Part shown: in pieces, positions 1 through 11,343 of the stretch
Position numbering within the stretch: the stretch's first letter is position 1
How the letters are laid out: the number at the start of each line of letters is the position of its first letter
From: Strigops habroptila
Taxonomy: Eukaryota > Chordata > Aves > Psittaciformes > Psittacidae
NCBI RefSeq assembly: GCF_004027225.2
Contig: NC_044278.2
Span: 9,734,001 to 9,798,000 of the forward strand
Direction: 5' to 3'
DNA length: 64,000 nucleotides
Translations under genes and position numbers: made by a program
Notes under the pieces: model-generated
What the model saw: the letters and a program-made list of their open reading frames with translations, nothing else
Database searches by the model: none
Told to the model about the DNA's origin: nothing

Positions 1-154
1 GAACTGAGACAGGTAAAACTAAAACTCAAATTCTTGCTTTGCTTTCAAGACATATCTGATTAAACTTCCTACTGCTGGAACCTTGATTCTGGGGAAAAGA
101 ATAGATAGTAATTTGCTATAGTGGATAGAAATTTGCTCAGAACAGATTTCTTAC

Positions 155-318
155 ATCAGCAACTCGACAAGTCTTCTGCAGACTCCTGCATCAATCACAG
201 CCTGGATTTTATCATTGGGGCCATCAGACAAGTAAGACAAAGCCCAGCAGGCATCAGCTAATACATCTGTATCGTTGACGAAGAGCAGCCAGGAAAGCAC
301 ACTAAGACAAGGTGAAAC
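155..318 (-). CDS. KPNA1: KPNA1 coding exon (residues 252-306), last exon in window
   Basis: This 164-base exon encodes [18 protein letters not shown] at its start and ends with [11 protein letters not shown], where the M codon is split AT|G. The acceptor is cttacag|GTTTCACC and the donor GCTGAT|gtaaga. It carries part of the armadillo (ARM) array. The conserved Trp of the WxxxN motif is W276 in WALSY, with Tyr in place of Asn; as I recall, mammalian KPNA1 also has Tyr there, so this is probably not a defect. The preceding exon ends in phase 0 and joins without a frame break. Later exons (about 230 residues, the remaining ARM repeats and the acidic tail) lie beyond base 1, so the gene is incomplete only because the window ends. 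Identification rests on near identity to the importin alpha-5 sequence as I know it. Confidence 0.96.
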
Positions 319-866
319 CTGTAAGATACATAAATTGTGCAATTGAAAAAGCCAGAAGATCTAGCAACATGTCGCATACAAAATTAACTGGCACTATAGG
401 ATTAGGCACTGGCATTTGACGTTCAATGCTCCAAAAATTTCAGACCTAGGGAGCACTTCTGTGCAGACCTGTGGCCACACAAGTACAGAGCAGCATGTCA
501 GCAGAAAAGCACTAGGAGAATTCTTCAGCCTCTTCAGTACATCTGGCAACTTAAGCTCATACTTGTCTGCTAAGATGTGCCATACTTTGCACTACAACAG
601 CCAAGATGCACAGTTTTGTTCTGCTGTGGGACGGTCATCTTCAGTACAGGAGCAGTAACAAAAAGCTAGGAGGCAGCTATATTAAAACAGTGGTTGTGAG
701 TATCTGCTCAAAGGAAACACATTCAAAATTTTGCTCTGTAAGAAGCCCATACATTGTTTCAGAGAAATTCTGAAATATTTCTGCTATCTAGTTAACATTT
801 CACCACCCTTATTGCTTATTTGGCTACCACCACCTCACAACACGTTTCCTTTCAAACGTCTCTTAC
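319..866 (-). other. KPNA1: KPNA1 intron, 548 bp
   Basis: Intron with donor CCAAG|gtaaga at the high-coordinate end and acceptor cttacag at the low end. The short open frames inside it on the plus strand show no family resemblance. I see no repeat or regulatory site that I can name. Confidence 0.85.
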
Positions 867-966
867 CTTGGCAAAATCTGGAGGAGGGTTTTTCCCTCTG
901 CAGAGGTTGGAGAGCGCCCATACAGCATTTCGGGTCATAGTGAGACGGTTCTGTTTTGAAAGCAAT
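867..966 (-). CDS. KPNA1: KPNA1 coding exon (residues 218-251)
   Basis: The 100-base exon completes a split Gln codon and then reads [18 protein letters not shown] and on to [15 protein letters not shown]. The acceptor is gttttag|ATTGC and the donor CCAAG|gtaaga. It holds an ARM repeat with the classical WxxxN pair at W234 and N238, the type of ladder that binds the nuclear localisation signal backbone. The phase (2 in, 0 out) agrees with both neighbours. The closing KNPPPDFAK differs from the mammalian KSPPPEFAK as I recall it, both conservative changes. Confidence 0.97.
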
Positions 967-2779
967 CTAAAACAAACCAACAAAAAAATTCCAACCTTTG
1001 CTTTTTAAAAATCAAAGCCAGGAAACCCTGTAGGGTCACTTGCATTCATCGTTAAAACAAACTCAGGCCTAGATTTTAACATACACCAGGGCAAAATAAG
1101 ATAGATTTTCTTTCTCTCCTATAAAAATACATTCTGAGGAAAATTGTCCTTGATGGCTGGATACTAATACACATGCTAGATGCATGAATCCTAGTATCCC
1201 AACAAGAGCAATAACCATTACACTGAAAGTGTGTTCATTTATTGGCCTAGATGCTGATATAGCAGACTAACAGTCAAAAGGCGCAGGAACCGTGACAAAA
1301 TTACTCTAAGTAGAAGGACCTGCAGGTAGTTTTGAGGAATACTCTCCTCACTGAACTGCATTTTTATGTCAGTCTCAAATTATTAGCCCCACTTTTACAC
1401 TTCTGTATGTTAACAAGCAAAGGAGAACAAAACATCCTCAGAAAATGTGTATAATCAGGTTTAGGGTTTGCCAAACATTCAAGACAGTTATGTATCTCAT
1501 AGCAAGCACTGTTTACAGACTTTCTGTGCACAGTGGCTCCAGTCCTGGCACAAAAGAGCCTTGCCCACTGCATTCTTGTTATAACACAATCCTACAGACC
1601 ACCCCAAACCAGTCTCTTCCTGTAGTTGTTAAGGGGTAGCATCCACACACCAGCTGCAGGGTTCAAACTCTGCTCCAAAAAACACAGGACGCTCACCGAT
1701 GTGATGAACTGTAATACTGACATCTTCATGATATCTGCATACCAAAACTGCCCTCTCACATTAGGATAATCACACTTGACCAAAACTATATCAGCCTCTG
1801 TGAGCCCCCTTATGTGTAGCACTGACAAAGATGTCTGTAGACTTGGTTAATTAAGTCAAACACGGTGTGAAGCCTCTAAACAAAGCATTGTCTTGACAAT
1901 TTAGAAATGACTACTCATAGTACCCTTTGGCCTAGGAGGAATGCAGCAAGGCAAGACCGAAATTTTCCACAACTGTAACAACTCAGTTTCTTTTTCTCAT
2001 AGCCATTCCATACCGTACCAATATATTTATGAGTGCACTGGAGAATTCCACTGCCACAGAAACAGTCTGCAAAGGACAGAGACTGACTAATCCTAATTTG
2101 GACATGACAACACAAGGTGGTGTCACTGTTGCAGCAATAATATTATCCTTTAGCAGAGGGCCATCAAGACTATTAGCAGACTAGAGAAATAACACACAAT
2201 GGGAGGGTTAGAGACCTGGATTTGTTCGGCCTTAGGAGATGACTGTGTAAGGCAACATTATAACTTGCTGCCTAACAACAGCTCAATGAGTAGATACAGA
2301 AAAGAGTGCACAGTGACAGAACAAGAGGCAACTGTCACAAAGTAAAACACGGAAAGTTCTGATTAGGTATCAGAACGTTGCTTTTCATCATGCCATGGTC
2401 AAATACTGCAACAGGTTGCCCCAGGCAGTTATGGAATCTACCTTTGATGTTCCAAATTTGACTAGTTAAGTAGCTGAGCAATCTAATCTGATCTCACCTG
2501 CTATGAAGAAAGGCTTTGACTAAATGACCTCCAGAGGTGCCTTTCAACTTATTCTATGACTCTATATTAAGCCCAGGCATCCACCTACTCTGAAGAATAA
2601 AACAATTCCATCTTAACTGCTTCTAAAACATGTTTCCATTTTACAGTTCCATTACAAAAGTAGTTTAGTAGCTCCACAATAAAAAAAAATCATTATTATT
2701 CTTCAAGGCAAAAAACAAACTTCAGTCTTACTACAGACACTCAAGCAAAATTCTGGAAAACATATTAAAACAGACTTAC
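967..2779 (-). other. KPNA1: KPNA1 intron, 1.8 kb, with an old CR1 copy
   Basis: Intron bounded by donor TTGCA|gtaagt and acceptor gttttag. Its only recognisable content is a diverged CR1 3' end at about 2200-2566, listed separately. The rest is AT-rich and unassigned. Confidence 0.85.
2200..2566 (+). mobile_element. CR1 LINE 3' end, old copy
   Basis: The stretch starts near 'gggagggttagagacctgga', passes through 'caggttgccccaggcagtt' and ends in 'attctatgactctat', the last being the short tail repeat of avian CR1 elements. Many substitutions against the CR1 3' consensus as I recall it show that the copy is old. It is 5'-truncated and non-coding, and lies antisense to KPNA1 inside an intron. 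Confidence 0.75.
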
Positions 2780-2868
2780 TGCAATAAAGGGGGCAAGATA
2801 TTACAATCCAATACGTAGTCTCTGCACATAGTGCTGTCTCCAGCAATGTTGCCAAGAGCCCATACTGC
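2780..2868 (-). CDS. KPNA1: KPNA1 coding exon (residues 189-218)
   Basis: The 89-base exon reads [18 protein letters not shown] and then [12 protein letters not shown], with the Gln codon split CA|A over the next intron. The acceptor is attgcag|GCAGTATG and the donor TTGCA|gtaagt. It carries an ARM repeat with W191 and N195 of the WxxxN motif, part of the major NLS-binding groove in this family. I find no difference from the mammalian protein as I recall it, in line with strong constraint on this groove. Confidence 0.97.
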
Positions 2869-4458
2869 CTGCAATGAAAAACAGGATAGTAATTGCTTTT
2901 ATTTTTCCAATTCAACCAGTGTAGTGCATGTATTAGAGTGGGAGACATTCTGTTCTCACTGTTAAGATACTGGACAAAATACAGAAGGGGAATGCATTCT
3001 GGCTGAATATTACATATATACATCCAATTTCATTATATGATTCAGAAATATTTACAGATCTAAGAGGAATACCAAAACAACATGTATGTCTCCAAAGACT
3101 TTGCAAGCAGACATAATCTTGCTCTGTCCACAATATAATAGGTGAGCTTACCGCCTCAGGCTTAGTAACATACTAATTCTACACTCCTCATTCAGACCTG
3201 ATTTAAGTCCAGATGTTCATAGCCCAGGTCAAGCAAGTTTGTATCTACCCAAAAATACTTGTGTGGAACAGCCCATATTAGTATTTCCTAAGAAGCCATT
3301 AAACACATGCAGTTTTTACACAGTCACATTAAGAATGCTGACCCCAACTAAGATGAAAATGAGAATCTATATGCAAGATAAAACGATATTCAGAATCAGA
3401 GTTCAGATGGGCATTGGCATATATTCCTTCAAAGAAAGATATACAAGACAGAACCAGAGATGCCTATTAAGACATATGCATGGCAAAATGCAAGGACACC
3501 TATTTTCTCCCCTGGACATCAGTACGACTGTAACCCTGCATTTTGAGAAGAAAACATCTAAAATGCCAGAAGATAATTAATGAAGCATGAAATCCATCTT
3601 CTGTAGTATGATGAGAATAGAAGATTTAATTGGTTTCAATCTATACATTTGGATCAAGTGGTGGTTTTGACATCACTGTCCACTAGTACGAGAGCTATAA
3701 CAGAGAACAAAATAGAAGTAGTCTATAGGAAGAATCAAAGCCATTTTATGAATTCCATTCTGTGATTTACAGACAGTATTTTGTCACAGAAGGAAGCATA
3801 TGAAACTCTTATTTGCTATTTATTTCAAGTTAGCAGAGGGCTAATGTCCTATTAAAGAGATACATTTATCTGCTTATTGGTAAAACCCATATAACATCTA
3901 CACAATCGCTGGAAATAGTTCCAGTAATGCACATTACAAAGAGGACAGAAGCAATCCTATTTATTGTGGATAGCAGCAGAATGTCCTCCCCAGATTTCTC
4001 TTCAGCTGAGGACTACATATTTATTTGCAGTAAAATGTGTTACAGTGCACAACTAGTTCTCGAACTGAACGTACGTAAGTTCCCCACACAAAGTAAACAT
4101 GTTTTTCTCTCCGTATCTCTACTTGAAATAAATTACTCCCCTAAAGCAATTGACAGGATAAGCCAGATTTGTTACCTAAGGGAAATTCTCCAATCACCTG
4201 AAATAAACTTATTTGTTCATTATGAATATGATGTCAATTGATTTGCTGCGTTAGACTTCTACTGTAACACGTTTTTAAACAGTGGAAGAAAGCTACTACT
4301 TTAAAAAACAAGACTCTAGCCACCGCAGAGGCCCAAAACCACTGGCAAATCCTGCAAGGTTAATACAGCTAAAACCTTTTGTATATACAAAATGTAGATG
4401 CAGATGCCAGCTTGCTAGATACAAAATAAAAGGAATCCTCTGTACCAGTATTACCACA

Positions 4459-4488
4459 GATAGATAGATCAGATAGACAGATCAGAAG
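4459..4488. repeat. Short degenerate TAGA/CAGA microsatellite
   Basis: The run 'tagatagatagatcagatag' continues with 'acagatcag'. It is about 30 bases long and imperfect, and sits about 130 bases upstream of a CR1 copy. Confidence 0.6.
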
Positions 4489-4619
4489 TCCCTACACTGC
4501 TAGTTGTTAAAGAGACCAGGAGACTATTCTGGGAAAGGATTAGCTTGTTTTATTCCCCTACTGTTTTCCAGGCTTCTGCTGTCAGCCACAGAGACAGGGC
4601 ACAAGGCTATACTGACTAT

Positions 4620-4926
4620 GCTGAGAGGGACTCTTCATCAGGGGCTGTAGCGATAGGACAAGGGGCAATGGGTTAAAACTTAAAGAGAGGAAGTTCAGGT
4701 TAGATATAAAGCAGAAATTCTTCCCTGTGAGGGTGCTGAGGCGCTGGCACAGGGTGCCCAGAGAAGCTGTGGCTGCCCCATCCCTGGCAGTGTTCAAGGC
4801 CAGGTTGGACACAGGGGCTTGGAGCAACCTGCTCTAGTGGAAGGTGTCCCTGCCCGTGGCAGGGGGTTGGAACTGGATGAGCTTAAGGTCCTTTCCATCC
4901 CTAACAATTCTATGATTCTACGATTG
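4620..4926 (+). mobile_element. CR1 LINE 3' end, moderately preserved
   Basis: The sequence contains hallmark blocks of the avian CR1 3' end in order: 'gagagggactcttcatcagg', 'ggcaatgggttaaaact', 'gaaattcttccctgtgaggg', 'gctggcacagggtgcccaga', 'ccatccctggcagtgttca' and the tail 'attctatgattctacgatt'. The copy is 5'-truncated, as most CR1 copies are, and carries no intact open frame. It lies in sense on the plus strand, antisense to KPNA1. Confidence 0.93.
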
Positions 4927-7900
4927 CTACACAATGTCCCCCCCCAAAAATTATTTTTCATTCCAATTCTTAGTATTTTCCAACTGTTGTGACAACACTT
5001 TGTCTGAAATAAAAGTATAACCTTGCGTCTGGCAGCCTCAAGACGGTACTCAAGATGGATAAGGCAGGAAAAATTCAGCTTTAGAAAGAGAACATATACC
5101 ACCTTCTGCAAAATGCCATTTGTATTAGCAGTGTAAGAAGCCACTCTTATTGCCCACTGCAATGTTTGTATTTCTGCAGCAATAAGCAGCCTGTTGAATA
5201 AATCAAAGATTTCAGATGGTTTCTAAATAAACTTGTGGATCCTCTAAAAAACATTTAGGGATGAAATAAGTTAGAATTATCAGTAATTTCCTTTTATTGA
5301 ACATGTGGGTAACTTTGTACAAAGATACAATCTCCTTGCCTGGACACCCTTACACACATTAAAACACTCCTGGAAGCCATATTTTACTTGTCTGTGGACT
5401 TTGCTTCTGCCATTGTAGCAACATTACTTTTAGGGTTGACAACATGATAATCACTTAATCCAAGAATCCATTCTGATCCTGAATGACAGACTCGTTTTGC
5501 AACAGCAAATCTCACATCAAAAACTCTGACCAGAGAAATCAAATAGCATTTTTCTGTTTTGCCACTCTCAAATTTTTATAGCAAGAGAAGTCTGGCCCAG
5601 TGGCCTTATATCACAAGGCCTGGTAAGAGAGGATGCTGCAAGAAATCCTTGTAATAGCTAATGACTGATAGGACACAAGATGCAAAGAAATTGAAATATC
5701 TTCAGAAAAATATGCAAGGTTTCATTCAATAAGGAATGATGTCTCTCCTTAAGGTGTTACTTCAGCTCTTCAGATAAGTGAGGAACATAAGTCAACCTCA
5801 TTTAAACTCTTCTCATCAGACACTGCTAAAAATACAAAGCTCTGTCATGGTTCCCACAGACAACATGTGAACAATGACAAGCTGCTTCAGGTTTTGTTTG
5901 TCTGAATAATGTTCAATGATTTCCATTGCTTCTTTTGTGCACTCCTCAAGATGCAAATGGACTTTGTTTACCATAACATTTTGGCTTCTTTCTACACATC
6001 CCAAACTTTTTTATCTTCTTTTCTGGATAGTAACAGAAATAAACGGACATTTAATTCCATTAAATTTCAGAGTTTATTATATTAAAAAATTATTTGACTC
6101 TCAAAAAATTCTGTTTCGATACTTTCCAATATCTACATCCAGACCTGAAGGTGAAAAGAACCTGTAATTTTAAGATTTTGAGTGTGACTTTTTAACCAGC
6201 ATCCGAGGTATCAAAGTTGTGTGCAAACTGAAAATGCAAATGCTGCCTTTTCAACTGACAGTGTCAATTTTCACACACCTGTACAAATTTCCATTTATTG
6301 CTAAGAGCAGAGTAGGGATTGTTGCAGGTCTCTAGTTTATTTTACTCATTATCAAACTCCAGTGTTTTTTCCGCAGAGCTGGACAACTTCTTAAGTCAAT
6401 TACAGTGAAGTGCAAGTTTTGTACAGTACTGTGAAGCCATATTGTGCTTTCTGTGAATAATCCATGTGCTTTCTGACAACCCTCCACTTTGCCCTGGATT
6501 CTGAAGGCTCTTACCCATCATTTCATGAGGCTTTTGAAAATCTAAACCAAGTTCTAAACCAGCCATCTACAGTGCGTACAGCCTGTGCCTCTTAGTGGTG
6601 AAGCAATATTGCAAAGTGAAAATCAACACTTTCTCTACTTTTAGCTGCTGAGTTGGGAAATGTATCTAATGCTGGGATGAAGACTCTGAAGATTAGCTTG
6701 CATACAAGTGTGCTTGGGTAAGTGGACAGAAGGAAGGATACCAGAAGACCACGTTCCCAGGAGATGACTTCTACTATGCCCCAACACAGAAAACACCTTT
6801 CTTTCAGTTGCTGGGGTGGTCATAGCTCCTTATTTCTCACACCTTATCCACCCAAACAGAGAAAGTAGCTCATACTCCCGCCTCAGTTGTTTTTCCTGAT
6901 TTGATTGCCAAGACCTAGTTAGCAGGACTTTTGATGTAAAAGCCAAACAGAACTTCGACACCAGACTCACAAGTCATCTCTGCCAAACAAATGATAGTTA
7001 CCAAAAGGAACCACAATACAACTAGAAATGGAAAAACACTGAGGGAGAAACACATTGGTTGCTTTAGCTGAAAACACAAATGCTCCCAACGGAGAACAGG
7101 GCAGCTGGGGATGCCCCTGCCAGCGGCTGCCTAGCAGAGCATAGTGACACATACCTGTCACTGTCAGACAACCTCAAGTCATCTCAGACAGGGAGCATGA
7201 TGCCTTGCATGGTTTTTGATGGAATTTCAATGTTCATCAAGGAAACTCAAGTTGACATCTGAGTTTGAAATACCTCAGCAAGGGAACTCAGAAAAAAAAT
7301 GCAGCTAAGACATTGCTGAAGCTAGATCAACCTTAAGCATGTCTAAAGGGCTGTGATGAAGTCCTTCAATATAAATAATTTCAGGCTGGCATATCTAAAT
7401 TTCTAGATGTCTTTTGGAAAAAAAATTGTGGCAAGTGGAAGAAGGCCAGGACATATGCCACAGACTAAACCTAAAAATCAGTACAACAAAACCAGAAACA
7501 GGAAGAGGTGGAGAGATGTAGCCAAAGTGTTTTTAATAAATAATGGAGATGTAGCTTCTGTAATAAACTCAGGTTTTCTGATGGGAAAAACAAATGCCAA
7601 ATGGTTTGACCACTGATCTAAGAGAAAGACTGATAGACAATCTAAAGACTGATATACAGTGCAAACAATGAAAGAGTTAAAGGATAGTTGAGTAATTAAA
7701 TGTCAGCCCGCATAGCTTAATGGGAAACAGATCTTGCAAAAAGATGTAAGATATACTTTCATTAAAACACATGTTGTTTATTGAACATATAAAGATTCCC
7801 TCACACGGACGTCTATAAAAACATTGCTTTAGAATCACAACAGACTCAGAGACTAGCATATGCAAAAGAAACAGTGCAACACAAGAGATTAAAACTGACT

Positions 7901-9728
7901 TATAAATATGAAAAACAACTGTTGGGAAAATCATGATCTGATCAGATAAACTGGATAAACTTCACACTGCTAAGGGAAGTTTGAAATAATACAGATTCAA
8001 TGGTGTAAGGCTGTAAGACTGACTTACTGTAAGACAAAAATCACTGGGTAATGATTAGCCAAGTAAACAAAATTAAAATAGGGTTTTTTTGTTGTTTATG
8101 CTGTGCTACATATTCAAAGTTACATTACCACTAACATTTCCTTGTACAGAATTACTATGCCACTTAGCACAAAGAATGGCTTACTAAACGCAGCCTTCAA
8201 TACTGCTTTTTTTCTCCACCTTTTACTATTTGGTTATAGGGCTTCTGGCCCATCTACCCTGAACATGTAATTATATTTTCTGTATTTTCCTCTATTTTTA
8301 TAATTTGTCGCAAATGTAGCAAGAGCTGCTTGCAAATAATCATCTTCCGAGTGCTACTGTGAAAGAAAGTAAGAGTCATGATTTTACAGGGGAGAAAATT
8401 ATGGCTGAATATCTTCCAGCTTCAGAAATCCACCTTGAGAAGCCCAGGACCAGATCTACTCAAAACACAGACCTAACTACAAAAGTCACTTGTAAAAGCT
8501 CTGAGTTGTCCTCAACTCCAAAACAAAACAGGAATATTTCACACTGAGCATTCAAAACACACAGAACTAGCACCCACTTACGGAAAACCAATACAAGCAA
8601 ATTGTCCAGCATCAGACACTAAGCAGCATACAACATTTATCTCAGAAACCTGCAGTCACCTTAATCATAAGATCTCTTCCCTTTCCTCTTTCATTCACTA
8701 TAACGTGTGCCAACTTTAACAAACAGGGCCACAGTGTGACAAATAAAAGCCTCCTTTACTACCCACTGATTTGTTACCAGGGCAACAATCTGTACGTCTG
8801 ACTGAACGAGACCACAGTCATCTGGAAAATACAACTTCCAATTGTGTACTAATGCTACCCTGCAATGCAGAAGTACAAGAGCTAACTTTCAAGTGCTTAA
8901 TGCTTTTAATTGTTGTTTTAGTAGATATTATGGTGACATGTTTGGGTTTTGTTAAGCTGTTGGATAAACCCATTTCTTTCACGTTGGCCTGCATGAAACC
9001 CAAAGTCAGCTGTGAGCAGGGCTGCAATCTCTAGACCTGCAGCATAGAAACCCGCTATGAAAAGGTGTAGGTAACAATTCACAGTGGTCCATTTTCCTTC
9101 TTTATTACAGCTTACTACAGAGCAATGTGTAACTAGTATTTAGAGGCTTATTGGTAACAGAGACACCACAGATTCATCACCTGAATTGCACAGAAAAGTA
9201 TTTTCCAGCAATTACAACCCACTCCACCTGCCTGCAATCTGAACTTTAACATGCCAGCAGTTTATTAAGAGGCAGAGGGGGAAGGAGACAGATAAACTAC
9301 TTAACTGTGGCCCCTAAGCTCTTCTGTTAATTTGGACATGTTAAGGCTGAAGGCTGCACAACTCATTCTAAAGAGGTTCGCTCTTCCCACCTGCTCTCTG
9401 AACATCAGCAGGGAGGACAACAACCACCTAATAAAAAAAGCAAGTTAGCTCTCTACTGAAGATCATTAGGAGCAAAAAAATGGAGCAGCCCTTACCACAC
9501 TTAAAGCACCCATCATTCTGCAGGAACAGCACCGTACAAGTGATCACTGAATTTGGAAGGTAATGCCACCAATTTCAACCCAAAAAAACCCGAACTCTAA
9601 AAAGCACTGTATAGCTAAGTCTGGATGGATTTCCACATGGGCAAAACATAGCATTTACCTGCCATTTTGGTAAGCTCCCTATCACATTTCTAGTTTCTAC
9701 AATAACAGACTCATTTCCTCAAAGAAAG

Positions 9729-9747
9729 TTAAAAAAAAAAAAAAAAA
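9729..9747. repeat. Poly(A) run
   Basis: A run of about 18 A in an intron. No retroposed gene body is recognisable beside it. Confidence 0.7.
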
Positions 9748-11211
9748 GACAACCCTCCATGTTATTTCCTTTAATATCATTTCATTTTTTCAAGCACCTC
9801 AATTAGATTTCTCTTTAAACAACTTTTCAAAGATAATTCAGCCTGAGACAGACAGACCAATGAAAATGGAAAGTTGCAGAGTGGAAGAACTAGAGAGCTG
9901 TAAGCAACTGAGAAGGAAAAAGACCCATCTGTCTTACAGAAAATTATAGGCAACTTTAAGTATGTACACTCTCAGCCAGCTATAAGAAAGACAACACAAA
10001 GCAATCCAATGCTTATGAGTTGGGACTCCTCCAATCATGCATCTCAATATAGCCAAATGCAAGGTCAGACATCCAGGAACAGAGAAGAGAGGTCACACTT
10101 ACAGGATGGAGAACTGAACCCTGGGAGTCAGTGACTCTGAAAAGAACAATGGATCATACTGGATAATCAGCTTAACCTGAGCTTGCAGCCGGCTTCTGAG
10201 GCAAAGAATCCGCAAAGACATCTCGGATATTTACACATCAAAGTATCAAGTAGAAATGAAAATGAAGTACTATCTCTGCAAACAGCACTGTGCTGGAAGA
10301 GTGCTACTGCAATATCCAGTGCTTATAATTTCACCACCATGAAAAGATATTGACCCAAAGCAATGCTCAGAAAAGGATCAACAAAAAACAAACTGACCAT
10401 CACAGAAATACCCTTATAACGAGAATTCAGAGCTCAATTTCATTTCCTTAAGAAAAGCTTAATCTATGGTCCATAAGTAGCTACAGGAAAAAAACCCAGA
10501 GAGCTTACTGATTGAGTAGACAATGAAATAAAAGAAAATACCTGGACCCAAACCTAGTCAAATTTGTACAGTAAAGGTACATACTTTCAAGTTAGGACTA
10601 GTATCAGCTGAAACTCTACTTGTTAACACAATTAATATTTCATCACCTTAAGTCTTCAAAACAAGATTATATGTCTGAAATACATCCTTGGTCAAACATA
10701 AGTTATGGACCTCATGCAAAAATTACTGAGTCAAATGTCTGCTCCGTGCTTTACACTGATCCCTTTGGGCCTTAAAGAATATACATCTACTCTCTAAGGA
10801 ATGTAAAGAACAAACTGTAGTTTTCTCTGTAGAGAACAAAGTATCATTTCCACTCCTGCTTTATTGGCAAGAGAAACAAACATGAACTTTATATCTCTAA
10901 AGCAATTTTTTTAATCAAGGCTTTTTTAAATTCTTCAATACACAGAAAAATATTAACCCATTAGAGATCAAAATGCATTACCCCCTTGGTTAAATGTATC
11001 ATTTCCAGAAAAAGAAAAATACTTGCTTAGATATCTTAACACATACTAGGTAGAAAGACAATGCCAAACACTACATTTCCTCTACAGGCTTTCTTACAAG
11101 ACAGCCTTGTTCCATTCGGGGAATGGAAGTAAAAAAAAATAATAACATACAAACCCCACAAACCACCAGACACACACATAAAAAAACCCCAACATCATTT
11201 TCCATCTTTAC

Positions 11212-11343
11212 CTGTTCCTGTACATCTTCAAACTCTGAACTAAGCAGCTCTATGAAGATGGGGACAGCTCCTGCTTGGATCACTATTCGAGTCTGAAGGG
11301 AATTTCCAGAGGCAATATTTGTCAGCACCCACGCAGCTTCAAA
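11212..11343 (-). CDS. KPNA1: KPNA1 coding exon (residues 145-188)
   Basis: This 132-base, phase-0 exon encodes exactly 44 codons: [18 protein letters not shown], then [18 protein letters not shown], then EFEDVQEQ. The acceptor is ttttccag|TTTGAAG and the donor GAACAG|gtaaag. It holds the ARM repeat with W149 and N153, the start of the major NLS-binding site. FEAAW replaces the FESAW I recall for mammals. Reading past the donor runs for a while without a stop (VKMENDVG...), but that sequence is intronic. Confidence 0.97.

Larger units (their letters stand above)
2869..11211 (-). other. KPNA1: KPNA1 intron, 8.3 kb, with a CR1 copy
   Basis: Intron with donor GAACAG|gtaaag and acceptor attgcag. 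It contains a CR1 copy at about 4620-4926, a short TAGA/CAGA simple repeat at about 4459-4488 just upstream of that CR1, and a run of 18 A at about 9729-9747. I see nothing else that I can name; the open frames here are short and unlike any family I know. Confidence 0.85.
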